This document shows, one piece after another, positions 1 through 12,452 of a stretch of 64,000 nucleotides of DNA (its first letter is position 1; every line of letters begins with the position of its first letter). The stretch comes from Numida meleagris (taxonomy: Eukaryota; Chordata; Aves; Galliformes; Numididae): positions 5,832,917 to 5,896,916 of the forward strand of contig NC_034411.1 of NCBI RefSeq assembly GCF_002078875.1, in the 5' to 3' direction. The notes beneath the pieces were generated by a model, which was not told the DNA's origin, made no database searches, and saw nothing but the letters and a program-made list of their open reading frames with translations. The position numbers and the translations under genes were made by a program.

Positions 1-3000
1 TGTAACTTTGCTCTGCCAGCAGAGGGATGAAAAGGAGCCTCAGAATAACAGTGTACCAGGCTCACTTAACTGGGAAAAGAAAACCTGTTTGTACAGAGCA
101 GTGCTTCAGATCACCAAGGTTTGTTTGCAGTACCACTGCACATCCTCGTAATCCAGTTAAGGTTAAGTGGGAGACATGTAAGAAACATCCTTCTGGATGT
201 GATGATTATTTCTAAACCCTTATCTGCTCTTGTCAGAACAATCATATTAAGCACCTATTGTACAGAAGAAGGGTCACTTTCTGCCCCTTTGAACTACAGC
301 CAGTGTTGCTGCATTGGGAGCATGAGAGCTTTCTGCAAGGCCAGCTTGATTCCTCATTATTTCTTGAAGGTTCTGCTTTGGAGATTCCAGATAAATGTAC
401 TGAATCCTGATTATGATTTTCTTTCATTTGTAAAAACAAGGAATGTGAGAGTACAAACATTCTGCTTGATTCTCACAAAGCATTATCAGAATTACTTTAT
501 TTCATAGTCAGAAGGTTGTTCCCCCCTCCTCTCCCAATTTTTAACGAGACAAGCTTATATGGCACAAAATTATACTTAGAAAGCTTTTAATTCAGCTTGA
601 TTGGAGTATCATGAAGATCTTAAGCTTATATATGCAGACAGAACTGGAAGCAAGAATTATCCAGTAGCATTATCTTTTAATGGCTGTTTCTATTTTTGTT
701 CTGAATTCATTTGCTTAGAATAATAGCTAAAATCTTATGCGGTATCTGGAGAAAGCATCACCAATGCTTCAGTTAGCAGACAAAGGGATAAATAGGTTTA
801 ATTTCATGGAAGCTTTGTTAGATGAATTTTGTTTAATGCCAAATCAACATTTGGTTTGTTTTTAGCTAGAAATAATTAAGTGGGATTGATGGCTAGCATG
901 TTACGAGCAGGCTAAAATGTACCCTTGGCAGAACAGATGAGTTCAGGATGAGCAAAGAACCAAGGTCACTGTTAAATATCTTGATTATCTCAAGATATCT
1001 TGAGATAAGCAGTTACTCATCTTCTAAAGTATCCTGCTTTTCAGAGCTTAAAATTTTTAGAGAGGGCAGCAAATTAGGCTGAATATTCATGGCTGTAAGG
1101 GCAAGTAACTGAAACCTCTTTTTCTACAGGATGCATTGAAAAGAGTGGATTTGTGGTGGTTGTTAAATATGTATACAGTTGGGAACATTGAATTTTTATT
1201 GGGTTTCAGTATATTTATGGTCATCTGTTTTCTTTTTTTCTCTGCAGATATTCTATAATGTATGAAATTTGGGCATACTTTTAAAAGGCTTTGGGCTAAA
1301 TACTGGATCCGGGAACTAAGAAGCAAGATCCTTCTTCTAGTGCTTATGGGTGTGTTTATCTCACACAAATAGGTGCTGATTTCAGGTGCTCTAAGATCTT
1401 CAGTTTGGATTTTCATTGGTCAGTTATATTATTGGATGTTCTAAAGATGAGCTTCAAAGATTAATTTCTTTCCATCTCCTGCATCTCACACTGAGATCCA
1501 TTTTTATTGCTTTTTTTTTTTCAGCTCAGTCTTCAGGTTATTTGATAATGCTGCTGCTGGTATTCACTCCATGAAACCAATTGTCTTATGAAGTTAAGTG
1601 CTACGAGGCCCTGTGCTGGCTGGTTTTATAATAACAGTTTTCCTGTGAAAATAGCAGCACTCTTATTCTCAGATTCATAAATGCATGCTATTCAGAGCTT
1701 TATACTATACAGTCATTTGCAAAGGAAAGAAACAAAACCAGCCCAGGCAAAGCTCTCCATAAGCAGTTGGTAGAGCTCATTCATATCATAGCACTTGGAA
1801 ATGGATGCTACTGAAAAATGAATGTTGTGTAAGTAGCTGCCATTTCCAAATGTCATAGAATTCTATGCCCTTAGAGGGAGAGAGTGATGCCTAGATCAGG
1901 TTAGCTTTAAATTTAATATGGCTTGTTCTCATGGTATATCCAGGCTTAGAGCTGAGGGAGGAGTGGATATTGATTCTGTAAGTCGGTTTGCTATTGATCT
2001 TGCAAGACTGTTAGTGATCTGGATAAATAGTTTAATATGCACTTGCAAAATTTTCAGCCTGCATCTTGTAGTAGGTTCTCTTTTTCTTAATAGGCTGATG
2101 AATAGCTAGTGAACCAACTGCAATAATTTGGACATTGAATCACACCTAAAATGTATTGGCTTGTGTCATGTAAAGAAATGAACCAGATTTAAAAGAGAAG
2201 TCAGCTTTGTGCAAAGGTGTAGAAGAAGAAAGATAAAAAGCTGACATGGGGATGGGGTTTGACATGGAAGAGCCTGAGAATAAAAACATGAGATCAAAGG
2301 AGGAGATGGAAATTAAAGTAAACTTCTAAAGTACCCTTCTCAGGTAATCTTTACACAGATCCTCAAGTCCACTGAGGATTAATTTCTTCTCTCATTAAAA
2401 CATAAAATCTAAGTCTCTTCACCACGTTGAATAGAAAAACTATTTATAAATCAGCTGGGCAAAGTTGAATCTTCCCACCATTTTCTGTAGTGCATTGCCA
2501 AATGTGTCCTATGGCTTTTTTACCTATAAAGTACGGCTGTTTTGATGGTGCATGAAACACAGATATGCTCCCATAAATATCATATTACGTATGTGCCAAT
2601 TTTTGTCTGCATTAGCAGTCTCAACAAACTAATGAAATATCAGTGATGTATATTTTTAGATACATGTAAAGATATAGATAAATCTTCACAGATGCTTGTT
2701 TCCTAGCCTCTACGTAATGGAGTCCCTTTCCTTAATAATTTAACCCATTACAAGAGGTTTCCAAGAGACATTAAAGGCAAACTGAGCAAAGTATTCACCT
2801 TCAGTTATCAGTACCAGCTATCAGTATTATGTGATATAAAGGCTTGGACAGTGTCCTGTTTCCTGAATAAATGCTTTTATTCAGTGAAGAGCTTGGGGGA
2901 GCTCCTTGGAGAACTTCAGAAAAGAGGATTTCGAAACAGGTTTCTAAATCTATTTTGTGTTCACCTGAGGGACTGGAGATTGCTACCTGGCTACAATGGG

Positions 3001-3131
3001 TTTGCCTCTACAGACAGCGTAAGGAGCTGGTCCTCAGCTCCTCTTCATTCCTTCACCTTGTCAAGTATATCTGCTGATATTTAAGAAGAAATGCAAAATC
3101 CTACTTTTCAAGATTTGTTGAAATCCATGAC
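1..3131. other. Intergenic DNA upstream of PCSK2, no gene seen
   Basis: AT-rich non-coding DNA. The only open frames are short (up to about 130 codons), start at arbitrary positions and resemble no family I recognise, so I treat them as chance. The one conspicuous local structure is a perfect 24-bp palindrome at 985-1008. A shorter perfect palindrome of 14 bp (CATAGAATTCTATG) sits at 1854-1867. No repeat family was recognised here. Confidence 0.7.
985..1008. repeat. Perfect 24-bp palindrome with GATA cores
   Basis: The 24 bases run from TTATCTCAAGAT through ATCTTGAGATAA and equal their own reverse complement with no spacer and no mismatch. Each half carries a TTATCT/AGATAA element, the core of GATA-factor sites, facing each other. 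The symmetry stops exactly at the ends (984 A against 1009 G). A partial copy of the same motif (ATATCTTGATTATC) starts just upstream at about 977. It could be a dimeric factor site or a chance AT-rich palindrome. Confidence 0.85.
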
Positions 3132-3660
3132 CGCTGCTCTGAAAGTAATGCCTCCCATTTCATTATTTTTGGCCCATGAAGTCAGAGGCAGATGGTGGTG
3201 GTATGGCAGTAGAGGATGAACCTTCCCACCGATATCCCGTTCAGTTCTGCTGCTGTGTGACAGATGGCAGCAGAAGGGCACTCAGAATGGTGTCTGATGT
3301 GGAAGTGTGTATGGAGCAAAGGGTTGGAATTGAATTCCTCCATGCAGAAAAATGGCACCTGTTGACATTCCTCAATGCTTGCTGGATGTTGATGGAAACC
3401 AAACAGTGGCTGTGAGCACAGTGAGGCGGTGGGTGGTGCACTTCAGCAGTGGTAGTCACAACAGTAGGTCACCTCCACTGGTGCAGATTTGCACGGGCAC
3501 AACATGCAGGCTCTTGTTCTTTGCAGACAAATATGCATCGCTAATGGTGGTGACTATGTTAAAAATAGTGTTTTGTAGCTGAGGTTTTGTTCTATCAGAT
3601 AGTGTTATTGTGCTGCTTGCTACTGTTGCATAAGTAGGAGACATCACTTTCACACCAACC
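3132..3660 (+). mobile_element. Galluhop-type mariner, internally deleted non-autonomous copy
   Basis: The two ends form imperfect terminal inverted repeats: GAAAGTAATGCCTCCCATTT at the left (3141-3160) and, on the reverse strand, GAAAGTGATGTCTCCTACTT at the right (about 3633-3652), followed outward by a mariner-like GGTTGGTG end and a TA. Inside are broken transposase frames: an N-terminal piece with RVGIEFLHAEK (about 3322-3354), a frame change, then the helix-turn-helix-like VSTVRRWVVHFSSG (about 3409-3450), then directly a C-terminal-like piece ending ASLMVVTMLKIVFCS before a stop at about 3580. The central catalytic (DDD) part is missing: the element is about 530 bp against roughly 1.2-1.3 kb for full mariners. 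It cannot encode a working transposase. The family name rests on my recollection of chicken Galluhop ends. Confidence 0.85.
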
Positions 3661-6600
3661 TATGCATATTGTTCTTGCTTTTTTCAGTAAAGAGCTTCCT
3701 AGGTGGAACTTGCTTAGAGATATATCCAGCACTTCTTCAGAAGTTTCTCCTAGTATCATTTAACGGACTTCTTTTTTTTTTTTTGATCAAGTCTGATATT
3801 TGGATTGGACAGGCTGTACAGGAACAGTATCTTTTGTTTACATTGAATGTGCTTTAATGGATTATTTCACAGGTGAGCCACTCTTCTGTTTTAAATGAAA
3901 GTCCAAATCCTTACTGCTCGTTTCACCCTCAGTCAGGACTGCTTTGGCAAACAGAGAATGAAGGGAGCCTACCTGCGGAAAAGCTGTTATCCTGAAGTGT
4001 GGTGGGAATGATGTCTCTGACCCAAGATGTGATGTGACCTGTCAAACAAATGTCATTTTCATAACGTAACACTTATTTATAGCATGCTGCTTAAATTCTC
4101 TTTAATCACATGGGACTCTGTGGGAAAGCACACAACTTTTTGTTTTGTTTTAATTTTGTTAGCCTTTGATGCTTGACTCAGATATTTTGAAGTTATGTAG
4201 AGACCTCAGATGTTCTGATGACTTGGAAAGAGAGTGAGATTAAGTGTAACAAACACATTCCTGAGACAGCAGACCTTTTGGTTTCCCTAGCTGGAGCTAT
4301 AATTCAAGCAGAACAACAAATTAGTATTTCACTGAGGGCTTCTCTGGTCTGGGGACATATTAACTGTGCTTGTCAACAGGAAAATGAGTGTGTTTTCATT
4401 GGATGGCAGGTTGCTTGCAGAGCTGACGTTGGAAGCAGGTAGTGGAAAGATAAGCACTGAAGAACAGTCATCCTACTCCTGGCAGGAATGTGTAGGGAAA
4501 TTCAAGTAGTCTTAAACTAAATGGAGTTAGCCATTTTTCTAGCTAACATTTGGTCCTTCAAAAGCTGTTACCTTTGGTGTCTTTATGCTATCTGACAAAA
4601 AGAGTAACAAATCAGGGGTGAGGGCACATTCACATTCTCCACCATTAGTGGTTGATGAATAAGGTGTCAGGTGAGGTGGTTTACTTGGAAAGCAAAATGA
4701 GAGAAAGCAACCCTACAAAAGGAGACAGTTCTGCAGGATGAAGACAGCTGCTGAAGGAGCTGTAATTAATTCTTTGTAAATTTTAATTTCTGTTAGATGA
4801 CCATGATAGAAAGATTTAGATTTAGATTATAGAATATAAAAACATAGCTGATATCAGTAATTGGATAAGCAACTATGAGAAAAAAAATCTATGAACAATT
4901 GTTTTCTTGTTTATATCGATCTCTTCTCCATCACGAAGCCTAGTGTATTTCTACCACAATTAAACTTTCTATAGCTGTTATTTCCTTGGACTGAGACACA
5001 CTGAAACCCATAAATTGTTTTGGCACTTGGAAGGGATCAAGGAAATATTAAATGTGCTGCAGAGGGAGTCCTGTTAATACAGGATTTTTCTTCTCCTACA
5101 GCTGGATTGAAGCATCTTTCATGTAAGAATTAGAGCTGACCTATCTCTTCACACAGAAAATGAAACCTCAAGCTGTCTGTAGATTAAATCTACAGAGGGT
5201 TGTATGGTCTGGATTGTTTGCTGTATTATTTGCTACGTTATCCTCTTCTCAAAGACCACTCTGATAAATTAAGCATCGTTTACCTAAAAGTACAGCCTTG
5301 CTAAAATAAACATAAAAGAATGACTTCATCTCTTTCCAGAAATTTTGTTTTCCTTGAGCACAACAGTAGTCTTCATTTTCTAGTTTGATTATGTTATGTT
5401 TTATTTAATGTTAAAACATTTATTGGGTTCTCCCTGTGTTGGTTGTGCATCCTTGCTTAAACAATAGATATTTATACAAAAACTAATATTGTTTTCTAGC
5501 TGGTTTGTTCTATGTTTGGGATTATTTTCAGCTCATTGTGTACACAGAAAAGTAAGTCTCACATTTGCTCAATACTGCTTTTAATGCATCAGCAATGAGG
5601 ATAACTGAAACCATGTATCACTGCCAGGATAACTTCAGAGAGCTGTGACTGACAGCTGAAAGTTGCTGAGCTGATTACCTGGAGCATTAATGCATTGCCA
5701 TCTCTTAACCCAACCTTGGCACTAAACCATGGTATTAATATTTCATAAGATAAACCTCTGATAGCAAAACATTGTGAATACAGATTGAGTAGCACAGAAA
5801 TGAGAGAAGCTGTCTGGTCAGATCCTCAGCCGTCATAAATTGGCCCCATTGGACCATGGCAGTGTGCTGCATTTTGACAGTGTTCCTTTGGGAGCTTCCG
5901 AATGGACAGGTGTAGATAAGGAAAGTGGCTTTCTCAAACTATAGGCTACAGAGAAAAATAAATGCAGAAAGTTCCCCCTACACTGCTGTTTGGGGTGCCA
6001 GATAACTGTGGCTGCACCTCACTTCTCCAATTGCTCCACTAAGGTTCTATGTCTCTGTCCCAGCCATTCCTCTACTCCCTTTCTCTTCAACTCCTGTGAC
6101 ATAAGTGACCTAGCACAGTCTGGCCTTCATAATCTTTTGCCACATGATGAGAAGAAATCTTGATCTTGAGCTGGCTGCTGACATAAACACAGGCGCAGAT
6201 TTAGGGGTCTGTTAATACCTCCTACAGAGCTGCTAGGGCGTACCCAATTGAGGCTACGTGTGTGTAAACTCCTCACCTTCACCAAGCATCTCCCTTGAGT
6301 TTTCAGCACTTTTAATAGTAGATTCACTTTTGGTCATCTTTGAATCAGCGACATGAGATCAAATGGCATGATAGAGAGATCCTTCTATGTATTACCAAAC
6401 CAGCTGATAGTAAGTTGTAGATACAATGTCAAATTATTCTTTACCAAAGAGACTGTGTGCACCTCACAGGGACCAGCATTGTGCTTTATCTTGAGCTCAT
6501 CCAAGCAGAGAGTGAAGATGTGCTAAACTTGTTGTCTGAACTTAACCCTAGCCCAAACTGCTCTGTCTTACTGGGGCAACATAGCCAATAAAGGGCCATG

Positions 6601-9321
6601 AAGACTTAAATCTTCTCAGGAAAGATATAATTCTTGTAGATATAAATCCATTTCACCTAGAGGCAGGAACATCTGATGTTTCCTAAATTTTAGAATAAAA
6701 TTTTTTTAATTCCTCGGTGGAGGTTAAACAGAAAACCAATTTTAAATCAAGATTTAGCAGTGAAAGAGGCACCCATTTTACTGCTTTTAATTTGGAGGTT
6801 TGGTCACTGTAAGAGAAAAAGAAAATGTAGTATTTTCTCCCTGCAATTCTTCTCCTTTTTAATTGAAATAAACTTGACTGTAGTGTTGTTTCCATAACTG
6901 CAAAATAGGTGAGTGAGATTTTCAGAATATTTAGAGGGACAAAGTCTATTGAAAGTCACTTGGGCAAATTGCACTGAGAGCAATCTAGGTGCTCGACTTT
7001 TCTTGAAAATCAAAGGGTGTGAGGCATGTATCATCAAGTCCTGTTCACACAGAACTGGGTGTTTTTTTCTTTCTGCAGAGTGTTTTTAAACCTGCTTCTC
7101 CTAAAGGAAGACTTCTGGGTTTAGAGAGGGGAGGTATATTACTTGAGGCTGCATCTAGTAAGTGACTTAGGTACTTAAAAGTTAGCCTGTTGGCATTCTC
7201 ATTTGTTCAGGTGCTCTGTAAAGGGCATGGAGAGTTCCATGTTTGAGAAAAAACTTGAGTTCTAATCCAAACCATATAATAAGATTTAAAAAGAGGTGAT
7301 GTGAGGTGTGAATCTGTTCCAGATTAAAACCAAAAGATTGAAAGCTGTCCTATGGCACCCTGTTTTGGTAGCTGTTTTTATTTCATCATGCTGAATGCTC
7401 ATTTCCTGCTATCCCACTTAGTTTTGTGCGTTTTGCTTTTCCAGACAAACCTGCGGATTTAAGGTGAAAACAATTTGCAGCTGGTTAAGGATGGCGTGCC
7501 TAGCAATTTGTTGTTAATCTCTCTCATTGTGCCCTCCGTAAAAATAACAGTCATGGTATAAATCCTATTTTAAATCAGTACCTGCGAGTGCTAATCTCTG
7601 AAGAGGAGAATGTCAAATACCTCCCACTGTGTGCAAGGACACAAATTTTATGGCATCAGACATTAAAGAACCTAAGTTGTTCACCTTTTTTCCTTTGCCC
7701 AATGCTTTGTACTTTCTTTTCTGCCATTCCTGATGTCATTAACCATTCTCATATAAACAGTGCTTTAATGAGAGGGTTGATGGTCTGAGCTGTATCATGA
7801 GGAGACTTAGAGTGTATCACTGTCGTGTCTTGCTCCATGCTGATGCCTCCAGTAATCATAGCTCTCACCCTGACATAGTGTCTTGGGCACAGCCCTGAGC
7901 TGTGGGGTCAGCCTTCTTATCTATTGATGGAACCTCCTCTGAAAAATGTTTGTGAAAGCTCGAGTGTTACTTGCACACTGAAGTGTAGTATAGCATTTAC
8001 AATGGTCAGTGCTAGGAATTTTGGAGCCAAAATCAGTGGTAAATTTAGTCTCTGTTTCAGAACTCTAAACCCTGAACACTTCTGGTCAACATCCTGCCTT
8101 ACACCATGGAAGGGTTTTTTTGCTGATTAACAGTAGGACACATTGTGCTTTTATAAGCCTACTCTTTGCTTAAAAGTGTCAAAGGGTAAAAGCAAACAAG
8201 TAAACTGTAAGATGGAAAGATCACTTAGCAATGAGAATATGGTGTGATTCTACATAAAAAGGATTTACCTGCTCACTTTGCAGCTGTCCATCTCTGCAGA
8301 TGTATGTGCCTTGTTTTTCAAATTAAAATGATCGGTCAGATTGCATTAGCTCTTAATTTTTTGCCGGAGTAGATAGAAAATTCCTGCTTTCAGCGTTATC
8401 CTTGGTCCCCTTGAAAAACAAACTGCTCATGTATCCTAATTCTAGGAAGTATTTGAAATTGTAATTTTTTTTTGAGATTAACAAGCCAATAAGAACTTAA
8501 ACTTCCCATGTAACAATTTTTACCACTCTAAGCAATTTTTCATTTTTGTGTAACGTTCATGCCAGAATTTCTCTTTTCATTGTACTAGTCCTGCCACTAA
8601 AAAGCAAACCAAATTACAAAATCTTTAGTTTTCTCTCATGACACCCCTGCATAAAAATGTCACTGATGCTATCTCAGCCCAAGGGAGAGCCAAGGGATGC
8701 TGTGCCACTAGCATTTTCAGATACATCTAAGTGGCCTGATTCTTAGTTTCAGACAACTGCTTCAGACACATGCTCCAGAAGCTCTTCAAATGTAAGCAGC
8801 AGAGATTTTGTCGTGCAAAAGTAGAGCTGGGGGATCCCTGTGATCTTGAGAAACAAATTAACATAGTAGTAGTGGATCAGAGTATGCAACTGCACTAGAT
8901 GGAATGCCGCTCAGAGAACAGACCTCTGAGTTTTGCTTGTGTTCCCTTAGCCATGGAAGAACTAGAGAGAGGGGTAACTGCTAGAAGAGGTGCACAGTAT
9001 TTCCAGATTGTTGGTTGCAAATACCCCAGGAAGTATGGGGTCTGTGGCGATGACTCTTCGGGGTTTTGTGCTGTGTTGTTGTTGTTGTTAGTGATATTTG
9101 TTTTATGAGACAGAGAGGGCTTCTGCTTAAGGAGGCTCTGTCCGGCTTTCCGACAAAAGCTGCATTCAACTGCCATCTTTGAGGAAGTGCCCTTGGATTG
9201 TGCATGCTCACACTAATTTCCTACTGCAAAAGACCTGTCAGAAAGAAGAAAATGTCTAACAACCATCATCTTTTCACAGCTCTGCAGCTGGGAGTACTGC
9301 CACTTTTCTGTCACTTTGCTC
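3661..9321. other. Intergenic DNA, no gene or clear repeat seen
   Basis: Non-coding, AT-rich sequence with only short chance frames on both strands. I saw no CR1 3' ends, LTR termini, tRNA-like folds or splice-flanked coding blocks. Short homopolymer runs (for example a T-run near 3772-3784) and a small GTT repeat near 9074-9089 are the only low-complexity features. Confidence 0.6.
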
Positions 9322-9337
9322 AAAAAAAAAAAAAAAA
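9322..9337. repeat. Poly(A) run, 16 bases
   Basis: An uninterrupted run of 16 A after a C and before GCTG. There is no recognisable retroposed gene or element immediately upstream, so it is best taken as a simple repeat. Confidence 0.9.
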
Positions 9338-11591
9338 GCTGTAGTTTCTTTCTGTTTTATGGCAACTTTCGAAAGCCAGGAGCAAATAAGTGTTGGAGAA
9401 ATAAGATGGTCTTATGAGTAGTAAATTTGCACCTTTGTACCCTAGACAGCAAATGCCAAATTCTGTTTATGTAGGCAGCACTGCTGGAGAACTCTAGGTC
9501 TGTGTGAAAATGCACTTTGAGCCACAGTCTCTTTTATAGATGTTTATTAGCAAATGAAAACAGTGCATCATTGCAATCCTTTGTGCCTCCATTGCAGCAC
9601 GGACGTTTCTGTTGACTTCAGTAGGGCTTGTGCTGCGTAGTGGGGCTGACCACCTCCTCTCTTCCTGGAATGAGGCATTTTAATTCATTTTAATGAATGG
9701 TAGCAACTTACACTTCAACATATACATGTTGCAACGAAGACTGGATATAATTCAAGTCACCTCTCAGGAATTTGTGTGGTGAATCTAGTGGGCAGATTCA
9801 ACCTTATTGTGTCTCCAGGGAACTGCAGGATAAATTAGCAACTCTTCACCAGTTAGATTTGTACCCAAAGGCTTAGATATTCGCTGTAATGGTGCTGCAC
9901 TGCAGCCCTTACAGATGTGCAGGTACTGCACTAGCTGATTAATGGCTGCAGTACTGCTTATTATCTTGCTGGTTGCAAGATACTATGTCAAATATTGAAA
10001 TCAGTAGATGTGGAGATGAATATTTAGGATTCTGCTCAGCTGTACCAGAAAAGCAAGATATTGCAGGGAAGTGACCTGAAAGGAGGCAGGCAGGAGGCAG
10101 TAGGTTTCATTTTGCTGTAAGAAATACACCTCATTCACATGGCATCTCAGCTTTCTTTTTCCCACAGCTGTATCTCTATTCTGTTAAGGCTTTGTGTAGG
10201 CTTTGGCCTGATCTCTCCTCTGTGTGTCTCTTCCATTTTTAATGCCATCTTTCTTTTACCTAGTGCTTTTGTTTTACCCATCTTTCATTTCTTTAGCCCC
10301 CACTCCATCCCACTCTGCATTCCCACTGCCTTCTCTTCTTGCTTTTCCTTTCTCTCTGTTTCATACACTCTTTCTCTTCAGTCTCCTTATCTCACTCCTC
10401 TTCCTTTGTTACTCTGACCCCTACATTTTCCTGGGCAAAGTGCAGTGGCCAGCTGATGGGGTGCAATCACTGTGGCCATATCCAAATGGAAACAGGGCTG
10501 CGAGCCTCTTGAGACCTTAAACTATCGCATACTACGCGTTCCCTTTGGCTCTGAGGAATGACAGGACCAGCACATGGATCCTCCTGCACTAACAGATCCA
10601 GGTAACGCTGCCATACAGGGCAGCTCAGTTTATTCTTTCTGGAGGCTTCAGGATTGCTGTCCCATCCTGTGAAGCCTTCAAGATGCAGTAAGGACTGAGC
10701 AGCTGTATTCAGATCAGGGCCTCGCGTAGGAGCACGTAGGTCTCTAATACTGTTTTGTATAGCCAATCAGGCAAAGACCTACTCAACCAGGTATTTGGGA
10801 ATTTGGGCCCCAGTGATCCTCAATCTAATGAAGACAGAATGGATAAACTTCATTACTAATGGTACAAGTGTTAATCTGCCAGAGAGACATGTTCTGTAGT
10901 ATGTGCCTTAGGAGCAAAGGACTAATGCGTTGTGTTGAAAACTGTCTGCCTCTTCCTGTAGTCTAAAGAAATTGGCTGCCATGTTTGGCATCTGCTCAAC
11001 CCACAGAACTTAGTTATGCTCTGTCATGGATTTGTAATTTATCCATGAGCCTCCAAGCCCTGCTGACAGACTTTCAGAAGTCTACAGGCCTTTGATAAAG
11101 GCTCTGCTCTTACATCTTTGCCTTTCTTCACCACACATTCACAGAAGCTGTTCTAATTGTAAAGAAGGAAAAACGAAGTTTAACAAACTTTTAGCAAATC
11201 TGCAAGGGGAACAAAGCTTCTATGCAAACTGCTTTATGTGTATGCTTCTTGAAAAAAAATGCCTTATACGACCCCATCTTCTTATTTTCTTTTATTTTAT
11301 AAGAAATACATTGGTACAAAGAGCTGGGAGCGCTCAACCAGGTTAGTAATTGCAGGCCCTTCTTGCTGAAAGCACCACATCACAGCCTTTTTCATAAGCT
11401 TAGCAAGCTACATCTTAAAACCTGTTTTCCAACTATAAACCTCATTTTTAAAAATACTTTTCATTTAATGTTTAATCTTTTAATTTTCAGTCTCATCGTT
11501 CCTCACAATGGCTCAGTAGCCATTTGTTCTTATAACAATACTGCACCTGGTCTTATGCCCCTTCCTTCTCATGTTTTCCTTGAGATGTATT
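9338..11591. other. Intergenic DNA, no gene seen
   Basis: Non-coding sequence including a pyrimidine-rich stretch at about 10190-10420 (many TCTC/TTCC runs), which is why open frames rich in Ser, Leu, Phe and Pro appear there on the + strand. These have no family resemblance and no splice context. Confidence 0.6.
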
Positions 11592-11616
11592 TTCTGTGAT
11601 TCTGTAATTCTGTGAT
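11592..11616 (+). repeat. CR1-like 3'-terminal 8-mer tail without a recognisable body
   Basis: The string TTCTGTGATTCTGTAATTCTGTGAT contains about three ATTCTGTG-type units, which form the short tandem 3' end of bird CR1 LINEs on the sense strand. The sequence to its left does not clearly match a CR1 3' untranslated region, so this is either a very old, decayed copy or a chance simple repeat. Confidence 0.4.
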
Positions 11617-11657
11617 TTTTTTCAGAATGGCCCTCTCTCTTCTGTTGCTTTGCTAGT

Positions 11658-11690
11658 AACAAAAAACAACAACAACAACAACAAAAAAAC
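11658..11690. repeat. (AAC)n simple repeat
   Basis: An A-rich tract built mostly of AAC units (ACAACAACAACAACAAC), flanked by A-runs. About 70 bp downstream lies a GTT-rich tract of opposite sense, so the pair is complementary. Confidence 0.85.
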
Positions 11691-11756
11691 AGAACAGCCA
11701 GACTGCCAGACTTAGCAAGCTTTGGGCTGATTCTTTACTCCTATGACTGTCCTCAT

Positions 11757-11826
11757 TGTTGTTGCTGTTCTTTTGTTGTTGGGTTTTTGTTTTGTTGTTG
11801 TTGTCTGTTTGTTCTTCTTTTTTTTA
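11757..11826. repeat. GTT/T-rich simple repeat tract
   Basis: An interrupted run of TTG and GTT units ending in a T-run (TTCTTCTTTTTTTT). It is the approximate reverse complement of the AAC tract at 11658-11690, so a transcript through both could fold into a low-complexity hairpin. Confidence 0.8.
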
Positions 11827-12452
11827 TACCTGCATCAGTTTCAGTCTTTCTCAAATATGTTTGACCAGAACTATTCACTTCATTGCAAAGATTCCCAGTG
11901 CAGCTCATCAAATGCTTGACTAAAGGGAGACCCTGCTTTTGACTAAAATATGAGGTAACTAATAATTACCATGACTGTCAGTAGAACGATAGCTGGTAAA
12001 TACTTCTGAATTTCAAATAGTCTTTCTCTTTAACTTTGCAGAAAATACTGTTTTTAATACACAGTTTCCTTTAGACATGTGTGAGTAGTTCCCGCAATGT
12101 TATGATTATGTCTTCTTTTCAGAAAGCATTCTACCTTCTGGCTTTTGCCTGATTTTACCTTGTACATTCAAAAAGAGGAATTCAGATCTGACATTTTAGT
12201 CAAATCCTTTGAGATCAGGAGAACTACAGTTAGCTCATGTGCGTGTAGCCACAATGCCATCCTGCTCTCCTGTTGTTGTGATATCACAGCTCGCTCTTGC
12301 TTTGATGTCTCGGTGACCTTTCATTTCAGTACCCAGCCCTACTGAGAATCTCGTGAAGGATACTGCAGAAATGGATGGAATCACTTCCTAAGCAGAGAAA
12401 AGACAGACCTTAAGCAGGCTGAGAGGAGAGGGATAAATGGCTAAGAATTATT

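Noticed and set aside
10467..10766. A 99-codon minus-strand frame in a moderately GC-rich patch
   Set aside because: Considered as a coding exon of an unknown upstream gene, but there is no recognisable protein family, and no acceptor and donor pair framing it.
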